This document shows positions 8,403 through 15,650 of a DNA stretch of 53,489 nt, one piece after another. Made by a program: the position numbers and the translations under genes. This DNA is from an uncultured Eubacteriales bacterium (GTDB lineage Bacteria > Bacillota > Clostridia > Christensenellales > Aristaeellaceae). The DNA lies in NCBI GenBank assembly GCA_902789795.1, contig CADAPM010000009.1, positions 1-53,489 of the forward strand, written 5' to 3'. The first letter of the stretch is position 1; the number at the start of each line of letters is the position of its first letter. A model generated the notes under the pieces. It saw only the letters and a program-made list of their open reading frames with translations, was not told the origin of the DNA and searched no databases.

Positions 8403-9669
8403 CCTCATCCTCCTTCGGCAGTTCCAGCGTGATGGAAAAATCGGGCGTTGTCCGCACCTGCATCCTTCCGCCCGCGCGTTCGGCCAGCTCCCGCAGGGAA
8501 CGGAGGCCGCCCCGCTCGCGGAAGGGGCCCTTGGGCTGCTCGCCGTCGTTGCTGAACTCAGCGGTCACCCTGTCCCCCGCCTCGCTAATACGCACATACA
8601 AGGCGCTGCCGTGGGCGTGGCGCAGGGTGTTGGTAAAGCACTCGTGGATGGCCACCGTCAGGATGCGCCGGGCGGGCTCCCATTCGGGCATCCGGCCCTC
8701 CACATGCACAGTCACGCCCAGGGACTGAGCCGTCTCCAGCATCAGGGCGTACTCGTCGCGCCGGGGGGCCGTCTGCCCGCTTTTCAGGAAGCCGACGTTC
8801 AGCCTCAGCCGCTCGGCGATCTCTGCCAGGTCCGCCGGGGAGCCGCTCTCCAGCAGATAACGGCGGATGGCCAGCAGGTTGCCGCCCAGCTCGTCGTGGA
8901 TCTTCACCTTCGCGTTCAGGATCTCCCGGGCCGCGGTCAGGTCGACGATCTCCCGGTTGAAAGCTGTCAGCCGCCGGTTCAGGCGGGTCACCTTCTCCCG
9001 GGCCTCATGGAGGGCGCGGGTCTTTTCATAGAGCTCTGTCACCTCCGAGGCGACCAGCATCCCCACCGTCCGCTTCTGGTCCTGCACCTGCCTGCGGGTG
9101 AAGCTCCAGGCCGTGCCGTCCGGCAGCTCGATCACCGGCCCTTCCCCCGCGGCGGCGCGGCGGCAGCCTTCCGGCAGCGCCCCCGAGCTCAGATGCGCGT
9201 AAAACGCGCCGCCGTTCACCAGCGCTTCGCCCGTCAGGCGGCGGCAGAGGCGCTCCATGGCCCGGTTCACCAGCAGCACGCGGCCGTCCTCCCGATAGAA
9301 GCACACGCCGGAGGGCAGGGAATCCAGGGCCCCCTTGATGGAAGAGGGCGTGATCCGCCGGAAGGCGTTGCGCTTAAGATCCCGCCACACCGCCCAGGTC
9401 CCCGCCGTGAGGATCATACAGAGCGCCGCGGGGAACAGGCCGTCCCCGGCGGTGAAAAGGTCCACAAAGGCCGTCCAGCCCGGCGGCGGCACGATCGCCT
9501 CACAGCGGACAGCGGCGCACTGCAGCACGATATAACTGAGGGCCAGCAGCAGCGCGGCCCCGGCCAGGGCCTTGCCGCGCCGGAAGCGGAAGGCCAGGGC
9601 GAAAAGCGTCACCGCGCAGAAGAACAAAAGCAGGGCGGCGACCCCCAGCAGCGTCCAGATCGGGCTCAT
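8374..9669 (-). CDS. Membrane histidine kinase (HPK7/LiaS-like)
   Basis: A 431-residue sensor kinase. Three hydrophobic segments (~residues 5-28, 36-55, 75-92) precede a PAS-like region (LDSLPSGVCFYREDGRVLLVN), a coiled coil and the phosphoacceptor box KIHDELGG (His ~258). This is the HPK7 type that pairs with LuxR-class regulators. The ATPase domain has the N-box AIHECFTNTLRHA (~345) and a shortened G box (RGGLRSLRELAE). The start overlaps the upstream sensor gene by ATGA and the response regulator follows with an overlap, so this is the kinase of the set. The signal is unknown; the companion sensor protein may supply it. Confidence 0.9.
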   Translation of the reverse strand: MSPIWTLLGVAALLLFFCAVTLFALAFRFRRGKALAGAALLLALSYIVLQCAAVRCEAIVPPPGWTAFVDLFTAGDGLFPAALCMILTAGTWAVWRDLKRNAFRRITPSSIKGALDSLPSGVCFYREDGRVLLVNRAMERLCRRLTGEALVNGGAFYAHLSSGALPEGCRRAAAGEGPVIELPDGTAWSFTRRQVQDQKRTVGMLVASEVTELYEKTRALHEAREKVTRLNRRLTAFNREIVDLTAAREILNAKVKIHDELGGNLLAIRRYLLESGSPADLAEIAERLRLNVGFLKSGQTAPRRDEYALMLETAQSLGVTVHVEGRMPEWEPARRILTVAIHECFTNTLRHAHGSALYVRISEAGDRVTAEFSNDGEQPKGPFRERGGLRSLRELAERAGGRMQVRTTPDFSITLELPKEDEDGLPGHDRG

Positions 9670-11276
9670 ACGTCACCCCCTCCCTTCGCGAGGGTCAGGG
9701 TCACCAGGGTATCCCGGTTGTCGGTGCTGACCGTCAGCTGCCGCGTAAAGCCGGCGTCCTCCGGATGGGGCCGCGCCGCGTACTCGATGGCGTCCGCCTG
9801 CATCAGCATCCGCAGGGTGAGCCGGTCCCCCTCCGCGCGGATCGTCACCAGCAGCCCGGTGAGGGAATCCATCGAGGCCTCCAAAATGTCCTCAAAGTGC
9901 TCGTAGGCGGCGGTGATCATCCCCGCCGGGTATTCGCCGTGCCCCGCGGCCTGCAGGGCGGTGTCCGCCCCGCCAAGGCGGATGTTTTCCAGCGATTCGC
10001 GGATCGCGGCTGCCAGCTCCTCCAGCGGCAGAAGGCCTGCGGCCATGAGCTCCATATTGCTGCGGCGCTTCACATAGGCGCACAGCACGGCGATCCGGGG
10101 CAGCTGCGCCTCAAACCCCTCCGCGGCCCGGGCGCGCGCTTCAATGCTGTCCAGCTGCGGCCGGACGATGTGGGAGACGCGGTCGTACAGGCGGCTGCGC
10201 GTCTCCAGCTCGGCGCGCTCCTGCTGGGTCCTGTTTTCCTCAGCGAGGTAGGCGTTGCGCGCCTCGATCTGCTGGATGGCCTCGGTCAGGCTCTCGTTCA
10301 TCATCCGCAAGGGGCCGACGTCCGTGGTCCAGCGGATGCTGCCGCCGGGGATGGCATGGGCCTGCACCCGCGTATCGGCGTTTTCCGGGAAGGGATACCG
10401 GGTGTTCGCCGTCCGGTAGACGGGCTGCTCCTGCTCGTCCAGGATCACGGCGGGCAGCTCCGCCAGCGAGAACAGGCGCTCGTAATCCCGGTTGGCGGGG
10501 ATCAGGCCGATGCCGATACAGCTCTCCAGGAAGCCGAGGACCCCAAAGGTGAAGATCTGGCCGTCCTTCCAGAGGTCGATCCCGTTCACGCGCGGCCGGA
10601 TGCCCAGAACGCCCAGCAGCAAAAGGAGCGCCATGGCCAGCACCGGCGCCGCGGTCAGCGCCTGCAGGGCCCGGCCGACGCCCCTTGACCCCTTGCGGGA
10701 GACGATGACCAGCGTGGCCGCCATGAGCAGGCCAAACCAGATACAGTACAGGATATACAGCCAGCTGTGGCGCTGCTCTCCTTTGTCATCCATGACGCCG
10801 GAGGGAAAGCGGAAGGCGGAAAAATGGAGATCATTCGTGAGGAAGCCCAGCGCCATCAGCACGGCGAGGACGGTCAAGAACACGCAGACGCGCGGCAGCG
10901 GCTCCTCCTCCGGCCGGTATACGCTGAGGGCTGTGAAAAAACAGCAAAGCGGGATGACGATCATGGGGATATAGTAGGCATACCACAAATAGCGCCCGAA
11001 CACCAGAACGTCGCGGCTCAGGGAGTAACTCACGTATTGCAGGATGCTGTACAGCAGCATGAAAGCGGCCGCCCAGAGCAGCATCCTTCTCAGACGCCTG
11101 TCCGTGACGCGGCGCTGCACGGACAGCGCCCAGACCAGGACGGCCGCGCCGCAGAACAGCTGTGTGATGCTTTCCGTAAAAAATACGCCGTAAAGAGCCA
11201 CGTGAAGCGCGCCGCACAGGAGGAATGCGGCGGCGATGAGCGCGACGGCGCGCCCTGACGAGCTGAAACGCTGCAT
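9666..11276 (-). CDS. 8-TM sensor with degenerate histidine-kinase-like C terminus
   Basis: I place the start at ATG 11276, which has GGGAGGGAGG 7 bp upstream and makes a 536-residue protein. Eight hydrophobic segments fill residues ~10-260. A soluble region with a coiled coil (IQQIEARNAYLAEENRTQQERAEL) follows, then a DHp-like helix RLYDRVSHIVRPQL. The next ~150 residues align in outline with a kinase ATPase domain, but the N-box position reads AAYEHFEDILEAS without the essential Asn, and no G boxes are visible. I infer a pseudokinase sensor that controls the true kinase encoded next (ATGA overlap). A periplasmic 7TM-type ligand domain is not obvious; sensing may occur in the membrane. Confidence 0.8.
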   Translation of the reverse strand: MQRFSSSGRAVALIAAAFLLCGALHVALYGVFFTESITQLFCGAAVLVWALSVQRRVTDRRLRRMLLWAAAFMLLYSILQYVSYSLSRDVLVFGRYLWYAYYIPMIVIPLCCFFTALSVYRPEEEPLPRVCVFLTVLAVLMALGFLTNDLHFSAFRFPSGVMDDKGEQRHSWLYILYCIWFGLLMAATLVIVSRKGSRGVGRALQALTAAPVLAMALLLLLGVLGIRPRVNGIDLWKDGQIFTFGVLGFLESCIGIGLIPANRDYERLFSLAELPAVILDEQEQPVYRTANTRYPFPENADTRVQAHAIPGGSIRWTTDVGPLRMMNESLTEAIQQIEARNAYLAEENRTQQERAELETRSRLYDRVSHIVRPQLDSIEARARAAEGFEAQLPRIAVLCAYVKRRSNMELMAAGLLPLEELAAAIRESLENIRLGGADTALQAAGHGEYPAGMITAAYEHFEDILEASMDSLTGLLVTIRAEGDRLTLRMLMQADAIEYAARPHPEDAGFTRQLTVSTDNRDTLVTLTLAKGGGDV

Positions 11277-11325
11277 GGCTTCGCCTCCCTCCCGAGCGTG
11301 TGAATGGTCTGTTGTTGACCCTATC

Positions 11326-11354
11326 ATTATATACCGGCTGCGGTCGTTTGTCCC
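11326..11354 (-). promoter_or_regulatory. Promoter of the sensor/kinase/regulator operon
   Basis: Minus-strand -10 TATAAT (11331-11326) with a weaker -35 GGGACA (11354-11349) at 17-bp spacing, about 50 bp before the sensor start codon. Confidence 0.6.
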
Positions 11355-11442
11355 CCTCAATTACAACAGGAAATGACGGTTCACCGGGCTGCGCAGAAGT
11401 GTTCTATTCAATTATACACAAATATTGAAGCTCGGGTTGCCC

Positions 11443-11697
11443 TCAGCCGTTCAGTTCTTTCCAGGCCTGCTGCAGGCTTTCGATGATATTCAGGTGCTGG
11501 GGGCAGGCGGCCTCGCAGGCGCCACAGGCGACGCATTTGTCCGCGCCCGCGCCCTTTTCTTTGATCTGGCGCAGGCCCCAGTCCCACTTGGGGTCAGTAT
11601 CATAAAGGGACACGTTGTTCCACACGGAGAAGATGCCGGGGATGTCCACGCCGTTGAAGCGCATGCAGGAAATACAGATATACCTGGACAAGGTCAC
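11443..11697 (-). pseudogene. C-terminal remnant of a ferredoxin-type aldo/keto reductase
   Basis: Only the last ~80 residues of an aldo/keto reductase with a 4Fe-4S tail remain. NGVDIPGIFSVWNN is the usual GVDIP linker, followed by KGAGADKCVACGACEAACPQ, an intact CxxCxxCxxxCP cluster motif. The TIM barrel that would hold the catalytic Asp/Tyr/Lys/His is missing, and the first cysteine cluster (CISCMRF) has lost its usual second half. No sensible ribosome site precedes it. To the right it runs into a plus-strand fragment (11663-11755) that looks like the end of a different gene. Interpretation: a deletion removed the N-terminal part of this gene. It could still be expressed as a small ferredoxin-like peptide, but I consider that unlikely. 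Confidence 0.75.
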
Positions 11698-11755
11698 CTG
11701 GAAGCTGAATTTCTTCAGCGAAAAGCTGCGGGAGTACGAGGAAAATCAGAAATAA
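11663..11755 (+). pseudogene. C-terminal remnant, possibly of a MerR-family regulator
   Basis: A 30-codon plus-strand frame ending IYLDKVTWKLNFFSEKLREY, then EENQK and a stop. It has the look of the C-terminal dimerisation coiled coil of MerR regulators, which are often divergently encoded next to aldo/keto reductases. It overlaps the reductase remnant on the other strand. The two ends are what an internal deletion across a divergent gene pair would leave. The match is by eye on a short helix, so the MerR label is tentative. The stop lies 3 bp from the pgmB stop. Confidence 0.4.
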
Positions 11756-11758
11756 GCA

Positions 11759-12391
11759 TCAAACCTTGAGCAGGTCCGAGAGCCGCTTCAGATGATAAGC
11801 CGCCCGCGGATCGTCCTTCGCGTCGCCCATGGCTGCGCAGTCAAAGCCCCCGGCCGAGGCGGCCTCCACCCCCGCGTGGGCGTCCTCCACCACCAGGCAG
11901 TCCCGGGGCGGGAGGCCCAGCAGCTCCGCCGCCTTCAGGAAGACCTCCGGGTGGGGCTTGGAATGGGTGATGCAGTTGCCGTCCGCCACCGCGTCAAAGA
12001 AGCCGGAGAGCCCCAGGCGCTCCAGGATGAAGGGCGTGTTTTTGCTGGACGAGCCGATGGCCAGGCGCACCGCCGTTTTCCTGAGCTCCCGGAGGGTGCG
12101 CCGCACGTCCTCCGTCAGGTCATCGGGCGACATGCCGCCGAGCAATTGCCGGTAGAGAGCGTTCTTTTCCTCGGCGAAGGCCGCCTTTTCCTGCTCGCTG
12201 TAGGCCCGGCCCGCCTTCTCGAGGATGATGTCCAGGCTCTGCATGCGGCTGACGCCCCGGAGCAGGTTGTTGCGCTCCCGGTCGAAGGGGATATTCAGGC
12301 GGTCCGCCAGCGCCTTCCAGGCGCGGTAATGGTACTCGTCCGTTGAGCAGAGCACGCCGTCCAGATCAAAGATGATGCCCTGATATTTCAT
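11759..12391 (-). CDS. pgmB: beta-phosphoglucomutase
   Basis: A 210-residue HAD-superfamily mutase that converts beta-D-glucose 1-phosphate to glucose 6-phosphate in the cytosol. It follows the Lactococcus enzyme closely: FDLDGVLCSTDEYHYRAWKA (nucleophile Asp and acid/base Asp), the cap segment RNNLLRGVSRMQSLDIIL, the GSSSKN loop, SKPHPEVFLKAA, and the metal-binding VVEDAHAGVEAA. The length is standard. It is the last gene of the operon that begins with the secreted beta-helix glycosidase at 14530. Since GH65 phosphorylases release beta-glucose 1-phosphate, this enzyme completes the pathway encoded at 20.8-25.4 kb. A GC hairpin just upstream (12413-12439) may reduce read-through into it. Confidence 0.95.
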   Translation of the reverse strand: MKYQGIIFDLDGVLCSTDEYHYRAWKALADRLNIPFDRERNNLLRGVSRMQSLDIILEKAGRAYSEQEKAAFAEEKNALYRQLLGGMSPDDLTEDVRRTLRELRKTAVRLAIGSSSKNTPFILERLGLSGFFDAVADGNCITHSKPHPEVFLKAAELLGLPPRDCLVVEDAHAGVEAASAGGFDCAAMGDAKDDPRAAYHLKRLSDLLKV

Positions 12392-12412
12392 ATTCTTGCT
12401 CCTTTGAAAACA

Positions 12413-12439
12413 GCTGCCGGCGCAGAAGTGGCCGGCAGC
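12413..12439 (-). terminator. Hairpin between the F5/8C gene and pgmB
   Basis: Minus-strand stem GCTGCCGGC / GCCGGCAGC (9 bp, 9-base loop) followed by TGTTTTC. It ends 21 bp before the pgmB start codon. It probably attenuates rather than ends transcription, because pgmB has no other visible promoter. Confidence 0.6.
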
Positions 12440-12461
12440 ATTTTAATTTGTTCAATTCTCG

Positions 12462-13052
12462 TCATTCATAGACGCAGATCTCCGCCGCCTGGGCGCCGCC
12501 AGTGCGGGAGGCGCTGCTCATGGTGAAGATCAGCTTGACGTAAGCGGCCTGGACCTGATCAAAGTCGATGCGGATGCGGTTGCCGGTGGCGGCGTCGAAC
12601 TGGTACTTTTCAGGGGCCGCCACCTCGGTATAAGTCTCCCCGTCCAGGCTCACCTGCACGGCGATCTCCTGGATGCGCGGCTCCCAGATGGAGGAGGGAT
12701 TCAGGCACACCGCCGCCGTCGAGACGGCATAGGTGCCCTGCAGGTCGATGACCATTTCGGCGGGCCAGCCCTTGCTCTCCCAGTAGGTATCGGTCTTGCC
12801 GTCGTTCACGTTGCGGCTCACATACACGTCCGTGTGGGCCCCGGCCTGGACGGGCTTGCCCTCGGCCAGGTTTTCGGTCTCGGGCAGGGGGATGAAGTTC
12901 GCGGAAGGATCCGGGAAGCAGGGCGGGCGCTCCGCCTTCGTCTGCTCCGGCGCAGGGACGATGGTCACGACGGTCTCGATCTCTTCCGCGAGACCCATGA
13001 AAGGCAGGACAGCCAGCAGCGCGGCCAGCAGGATAGACAGGGCCTGTTTCAT
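12462..13052 (-). CDS. Secreted stand-alone F5/8 type C (CBM32-like) domain protein
   Basis: From ATG 13052 (GGAG 8 bp upstream) this is a 196-residue protein. A signal peptide (MKQALSILLAALLAVLPFMG) is followed by a short Pro/Glu-rich linker. One discoidin-fold domain then fills residues ~60-196: NLAEGKPVQAG, VNDGKTDTYWESKG, EMVIDLQGTYAVS, the classic F5/8C strands. There is no catalytic domain and no anchor. F5/8C modules normally come attached to glycosidases; here the module is its own polypeptide, 17 bp downstream of a secreted beta-helix glycosidase. It is therefore likely a detached carbohydrate-binding partner. The ligand is unknown. Confidence 0.85.
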   Translation of the reverse strand: MKQALSILLAALLAVLPFMGLAEEIETVVTIVPAPEQTKAERPPCFPDPSANFIPLPETENLAEGKPVQAGAHTDVYVSRNVNDGKTDTYWESKGWPAEMVIDLQGTYAVSTAAVCLNPSSIWEPRIQEIAVQVSLDGETYTEVAAPEKYQFDAATGNRIRIDFDQVQAAYVKLIFTMSSASRTGGAQAAEICVYE

Positions 13053-13069
13053 ACTCGTTCGCTCCTCTC

Positions 13070-14530
13070 TCACTCGATGACGATGCCGTCGCAGTATTCG
13101 TCGGTGCTCAGCTTCAGATCCTTCAGGGTGGCCACGGGCTCGCCCAGAATGCTCACGTTTTTGAGCGTCACGTTGGTGATCCGGTGCTCCTCGTCGTGGC
13201 CCGCCATACGGGAGCGCGGGACCTTGCCGTCCGCCGTGTTGATCACCGTCAGCCCGTCGATGAGCACATCGTCGATGGACCCGAACTCGTCGCGCACCGT
13301 GGACCAGGAGGAGTTCGCCAGCGTCATTTCGATCAGCTCCTTGTTGAAGCCGTTGTCGCCCTGCATGAAGGCGTTCTCCACCACGATGTTGCGGTAGGTG
13401 ATGTTGTGCACGAAGGCGTCGTCGCTGTTGTGGATGCTCAGGACCGGCTTGTGGAAGTTGTACAGCACCGTGATGTCTTCAAAGGTCACGTCCTGGATCT
13501 CCGGGTCCAGGGTCAGGCCCTTGTCCGTCTCGTACCCGATCTCCATGGACTGGGCCAGGTCGGTCCACACCTGCACGTTTTTGAAGGTGATGCCCTTGGT
13601 GGAGCCGGAATAATTCTTGATGACCAGGCTGTCGTCCCAGGTGCGGGCGAAGCAGTTGGTGATCACGTTGTCGGTGCAGGACTGGAGGGTAAAGCCGTCG
13701 CCGTTCTGGCGGCCGGAGATCACCTTCACATTGTCGATGCGCACGTTCTTGGAGGAGTAGGAGTTCACGTTCCAGCAGTTGGAGTTGACGACGCAAATGC
13801 CCTCCACCGTCACGTTCTTGGAGTGGTTCAGGTCGATGGGCACCCGGGCGTAGGATCCGGGCTGGTTCCAGGCCGGGTAGTCGCTGCCGTCGATCAGGCC
13901 GCGGCCGCAGATGCGCACGTTGTTGGCATTGGCCACGGAGATGATGGAGTGTAATACCGCGCCGCCAGAGATATACAAGGTCTGGTTGTCTTCCAGGGCG
14001 ATGGCGTCCATGACCCATTCGCCGGGGCCGATCCAGAAGACGTTGGGGTCGTCCTTGTCCGGCACGTCCGTCTCCAGCGGGTTGGCAAAGATGTGCAAAG
14101 CCTTATTCACGCTGCCGTTGAAGACCACGGTGTACTGGCCGGGCTCCGTGATGACGAAGCTGACCACGCCGTCATTCACCTCCGGCACGATGCCGCAGGC
14201 GTAGGGCTGCACCACGGCGCTCTCCACAGGCTTCGGCAGGCCCGGCATGCGGATCTCCAGGCGGACCTTGCCTTCAAAGTCGAAGTAGGTCATGGGCGTA
14301 TCGGCGGGCTGGGTGTTGGCGTTCCAGATGTGCTCGTGGTTGACCATGACGTCGTACACGAACAGATCGTAGCCGTTGGCGCTGACCTGGGCCGTTTTGG
14401 AGCTTACCATCGTCTTCGGCCCTTCGTAGATGGTGAGCAGCGTCTTTTCCGGCTCCGCCAGAGCAGCCGGCAGGCAGGCCGCGAGGCAGACAGCCAGGAG
14501 CAACATCATAAGAAGCATGTGTTTTTTCAT
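13070..14530 (-). CDS. Secreted right-handed beta-helix glycosidase (GH28/GH49-like)
   Basis: Start ATG 14530 is set by GGAGGACCCTCC directly upstream and by the signal peptide MKKHMLLMMLLLAVCLAACL; the longer frame would swallow the promoter. The 486-residue product has an N-terminal beta-sandwich (~30-165), then the strand-turn pattern of a parallel beta-helix (FWIGPGEWVMDA, NNVRICGRGLIDGSDY, KNVTVEGICVVNS). Acidic residues in NGDGF and ARTWDDSLVIKN match the Asp plus Asp-Asp triad shared by GH28 polygalacturonases and GH49 dextranases. The N-terminal sandwich and the surrounding GH65/pgmB genes favour a GH49-like alpha-glucanase over a pectinase, but this is inference. It is the first gene of a LacI-controlled operon with the F5/8C protein and pgmB. 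Confidence 0.85.
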   Translation of the reverse strand: MKKHMLLMMLLLAVCLAACLPAALAEPEKTLLTIYEGPKTMVSSKTAQVSANGYDLFVYDVMVNHEHIWNANTQPADTPMTYFDFEGKVRLEIRMPGLPKPVESAVVQPYACGIVPEVNDGVVSFVITEPGQYTVVFNGSVNKALHIFANPLETDVPDKDDPNVFWIGPGEWVMDAIALEDNQTLYISGGAVLHSIISVANANNVRICGRGLIDGSDYPAWNQPGSYARVPIDLNHSKNVTVEGICVVNSNCWNVNSYSSKNVRIDNVKVISGRQNGDGFTLQSCTDNVITNCFARTWDDSLVIKNYSGSTKGITFKNVQVWTDLAQSMEIGYETDKGLTLDPEIQDVTFEDITVLYNFHKPVLSIHNSDDAFVHNITYRNIVVENAFMQGDNGFNKELIEMTLANSSWSTVRDEFGSIDDVLIDGLTVINTADGKVPRSRMAGHDEEHRITNVTLKNVSILGEPVATLKDLKLSTDEYCDGIVIE

Positions 14531-14556
14531 GGAGGGTCCTCCTGTTCCGTTGATGA

Positions 14557-14610
14557 GTTTAACGCTAAACCTTTCAACGCTATTATACAGGCAGTTTTGG
14601 AAATGAGCAA
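14557..14610 (-). promoter_or_regulatory. Promoter and LacI-type operator of the beta-helix glycosidase operon
   Basis: Minus strand: -35 TTGCTC (14610-14605), 17-bp spacer, -10 TATAAT (14587-14582). Eleven bp later comes GTTTAGCGTTAAAC (14570-14557), a CG-centred near-palindrome of LacI-family type with one mismatch between halves. The operator overlaps the transcription start region, so repressor binding should block initiation or escape. The identical 14-mer occurs at 14699-14712 and 28825-28838. Confidence 0.85.
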
Positions 14611-14653
14611 GACAAAAATGGAAAATTTTTTCCAAATTTTCTATTTTTCCCCC

Positions 14654-14712
14654 TTGACAGGGCCAGAGGCGGCATGCTATAATCACGTCAACAGATAGGT
14701 TTAGCGTTAAAC
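14654..14712 (+). promoter_or_regulatory. Promoter and LacI-type operator of the secreted beta-sandwich gene
   Basis: Consensus -35 TTGACA (14654-14659), 18-bp spacer, -10 TATAAT (14678-14683), then GTTTAGCGTTAAAC at 14699-14712, inside an 18-bp extended palindrome AGGTTTAGCGTTAAACCT. This copy and the one at 14557-14570 lie back to back 128 bp apart between divergent genes, so a tetrameric or looping repressor could control both. Confidence 0.88.
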
Positions 14713-14742
14713 CTGTCAAATAAAAATCGGAGGAAAGTCACT

Positions 14743-15456
14743 ATGAAGAAATTCCTTGCTATCCTTCTCGCCGCCATGATGCTTCTGGCCGTGGCCGCTC
14801 CCGCTCTGGCGGAAGGCGAAGTCTTCCTGTGGGACAACTTTGACGAGCGTGACCCCAACGCGAAGCCCGAACTGGCTCCCAACGGCGCCCCCATCTGGTG
14901 GGACAACTGGGCCAACCTGCGCGGCAAGAACGATGAAGGCGCTATCAAGCTGGACATGCGCCCCAAGGCCTTCGACACCGAAGACTATGAGAACGAAGAT
15001 GATTACTTTGCTCACGCCGGCGACTGGATGGCCAACTGGGGCGAAGCCATCGACATGTGGCGTCTGGACGGCATCAGCTACTGCAAGTACCTGACCATCC
15101 GCATCAAGGGCGCGGAAGGCGGCGAAGAGAACAAGCTGATCATGGACTGGCATCCGGAAGACAGCAAGTTCTACGCGGCCCGCTTCTCTGACCTCGTGAC
15201 CAAAGACGGCGGCCATCCGCAGATCACCACCGAGTGGCAGGACATCGTGATCGACCTCGAAGCCTCCGGCTTCCCGGGCATGACCAACGCCTTCCACATC
15301 CGCGCTTTCGCCAAGTGCGTCATCTGGCTGGATGAGATCTCCTTCTCCGAGGCCGTTGCGCCCGTGACCGCGAATCCCACCGAGGGCATGACCCTGCCCG
15401 AGACCGGCAAGCCCGGCGACCTGCCCATCAAGGAATACCTGGCTGCTCTCGAATAA
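14743..15456 (+). CDS. Secreted stand-alone beta-sandwich (CBM-like) protein
   Basis: A 237-residue exported protein: signal peptide MKKFLAILLAAMMLLAVAAP, cleavage near ALAEG, then one domain of about 180 residues. The strand pattern ends KYLTIRIKG, QDIVIDLEASGFPG and CVIWLDEISFSE. It resembles the jelly-roll carbohydrate-binding modules in which a final strand carries an Asp/Glu metal-site residue. It has many surface Trp residues (WDNF, WWDNWANL, DWMANW, MWRLDG), as expected for sugar stacking. I cannot name the CBM family. The C-terminal tail contains LPETG but no following hydrophobic segment. It is divergent from the beta-helix glycosidase and carries the same operator, so it belongs to the same regulon. 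A role as an extracellular glycan-binding protein is inferred. Confidence 0.8.
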   Translation: MKKFLAILLAAMMLLAVAAPALAEGEVFLWDNFDERDPNAKPELAPNGAPIWWDNWANLRGKNDEGAIKLDMRPKAFDTEDYENEDDYFAHAGDWMANWGEAIDMWRLDGISYCKYLTIRIKGAEGGEENKLIMDWHPEDSKFYAARFSDLVTKDGGHPQITTEWQDIVIDLEASGFPGMTNAFHIRAFAKCVIWLDEISFSEAVAPVTANPTEGMTLPETGKPGDLPIKEYLAALE

Positions 15457-15466
15457 TCAATGAACG

Positions 15467-15537
15467 ACCGCCTCAGGCGGTACGGACCGCCGCCTGGCGG
15501 TGTGAAGCAAGCATGCTCCGCACCCCAGGCGGTATTT
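15467..15537 (+). terminator. Tandem hairpins after the beta-sandwich gene
   Basis: Two GC-rich inverted repeats in a row, ACCGCCT/AGGCGGT (15467-15481) and ACCGCC/GGCGGT (15486-15501), are followed by a third AGGCGGT with TATTTT at 15533-15537. Any of several pairings would stop transcription before the LacI gene. Confidence 0.7.
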
Positions 15538-15650
15538 TAGTACAGAAAAACTCTTGCACCAACCCCAAAAACCAGTTAAACTATCCTCATCCTTTCTCTT
15601 TCCCCTTCACCCTTCACCCTTCAACCTGTCTTGATGCTCTGGAGCAAACT

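Noticed and set aside
13070-14719. Longer version of the beta-helix glycosidase starting at 14719
   Set aside because: The added 63 residues read through the promoter and operator and would bury the signal peptide; ATG 14530 has an ideal ribosome site.
15394-15408. LPETG motif near the C terminus of the secreted beta-sandwich protein, suggesting sortase anchoring
   Set aside because: The 15 residues after it (KPGDLPIKEYLAALE) contain no hydrophobic span or basic tail, and no frameshift downstream restores one.
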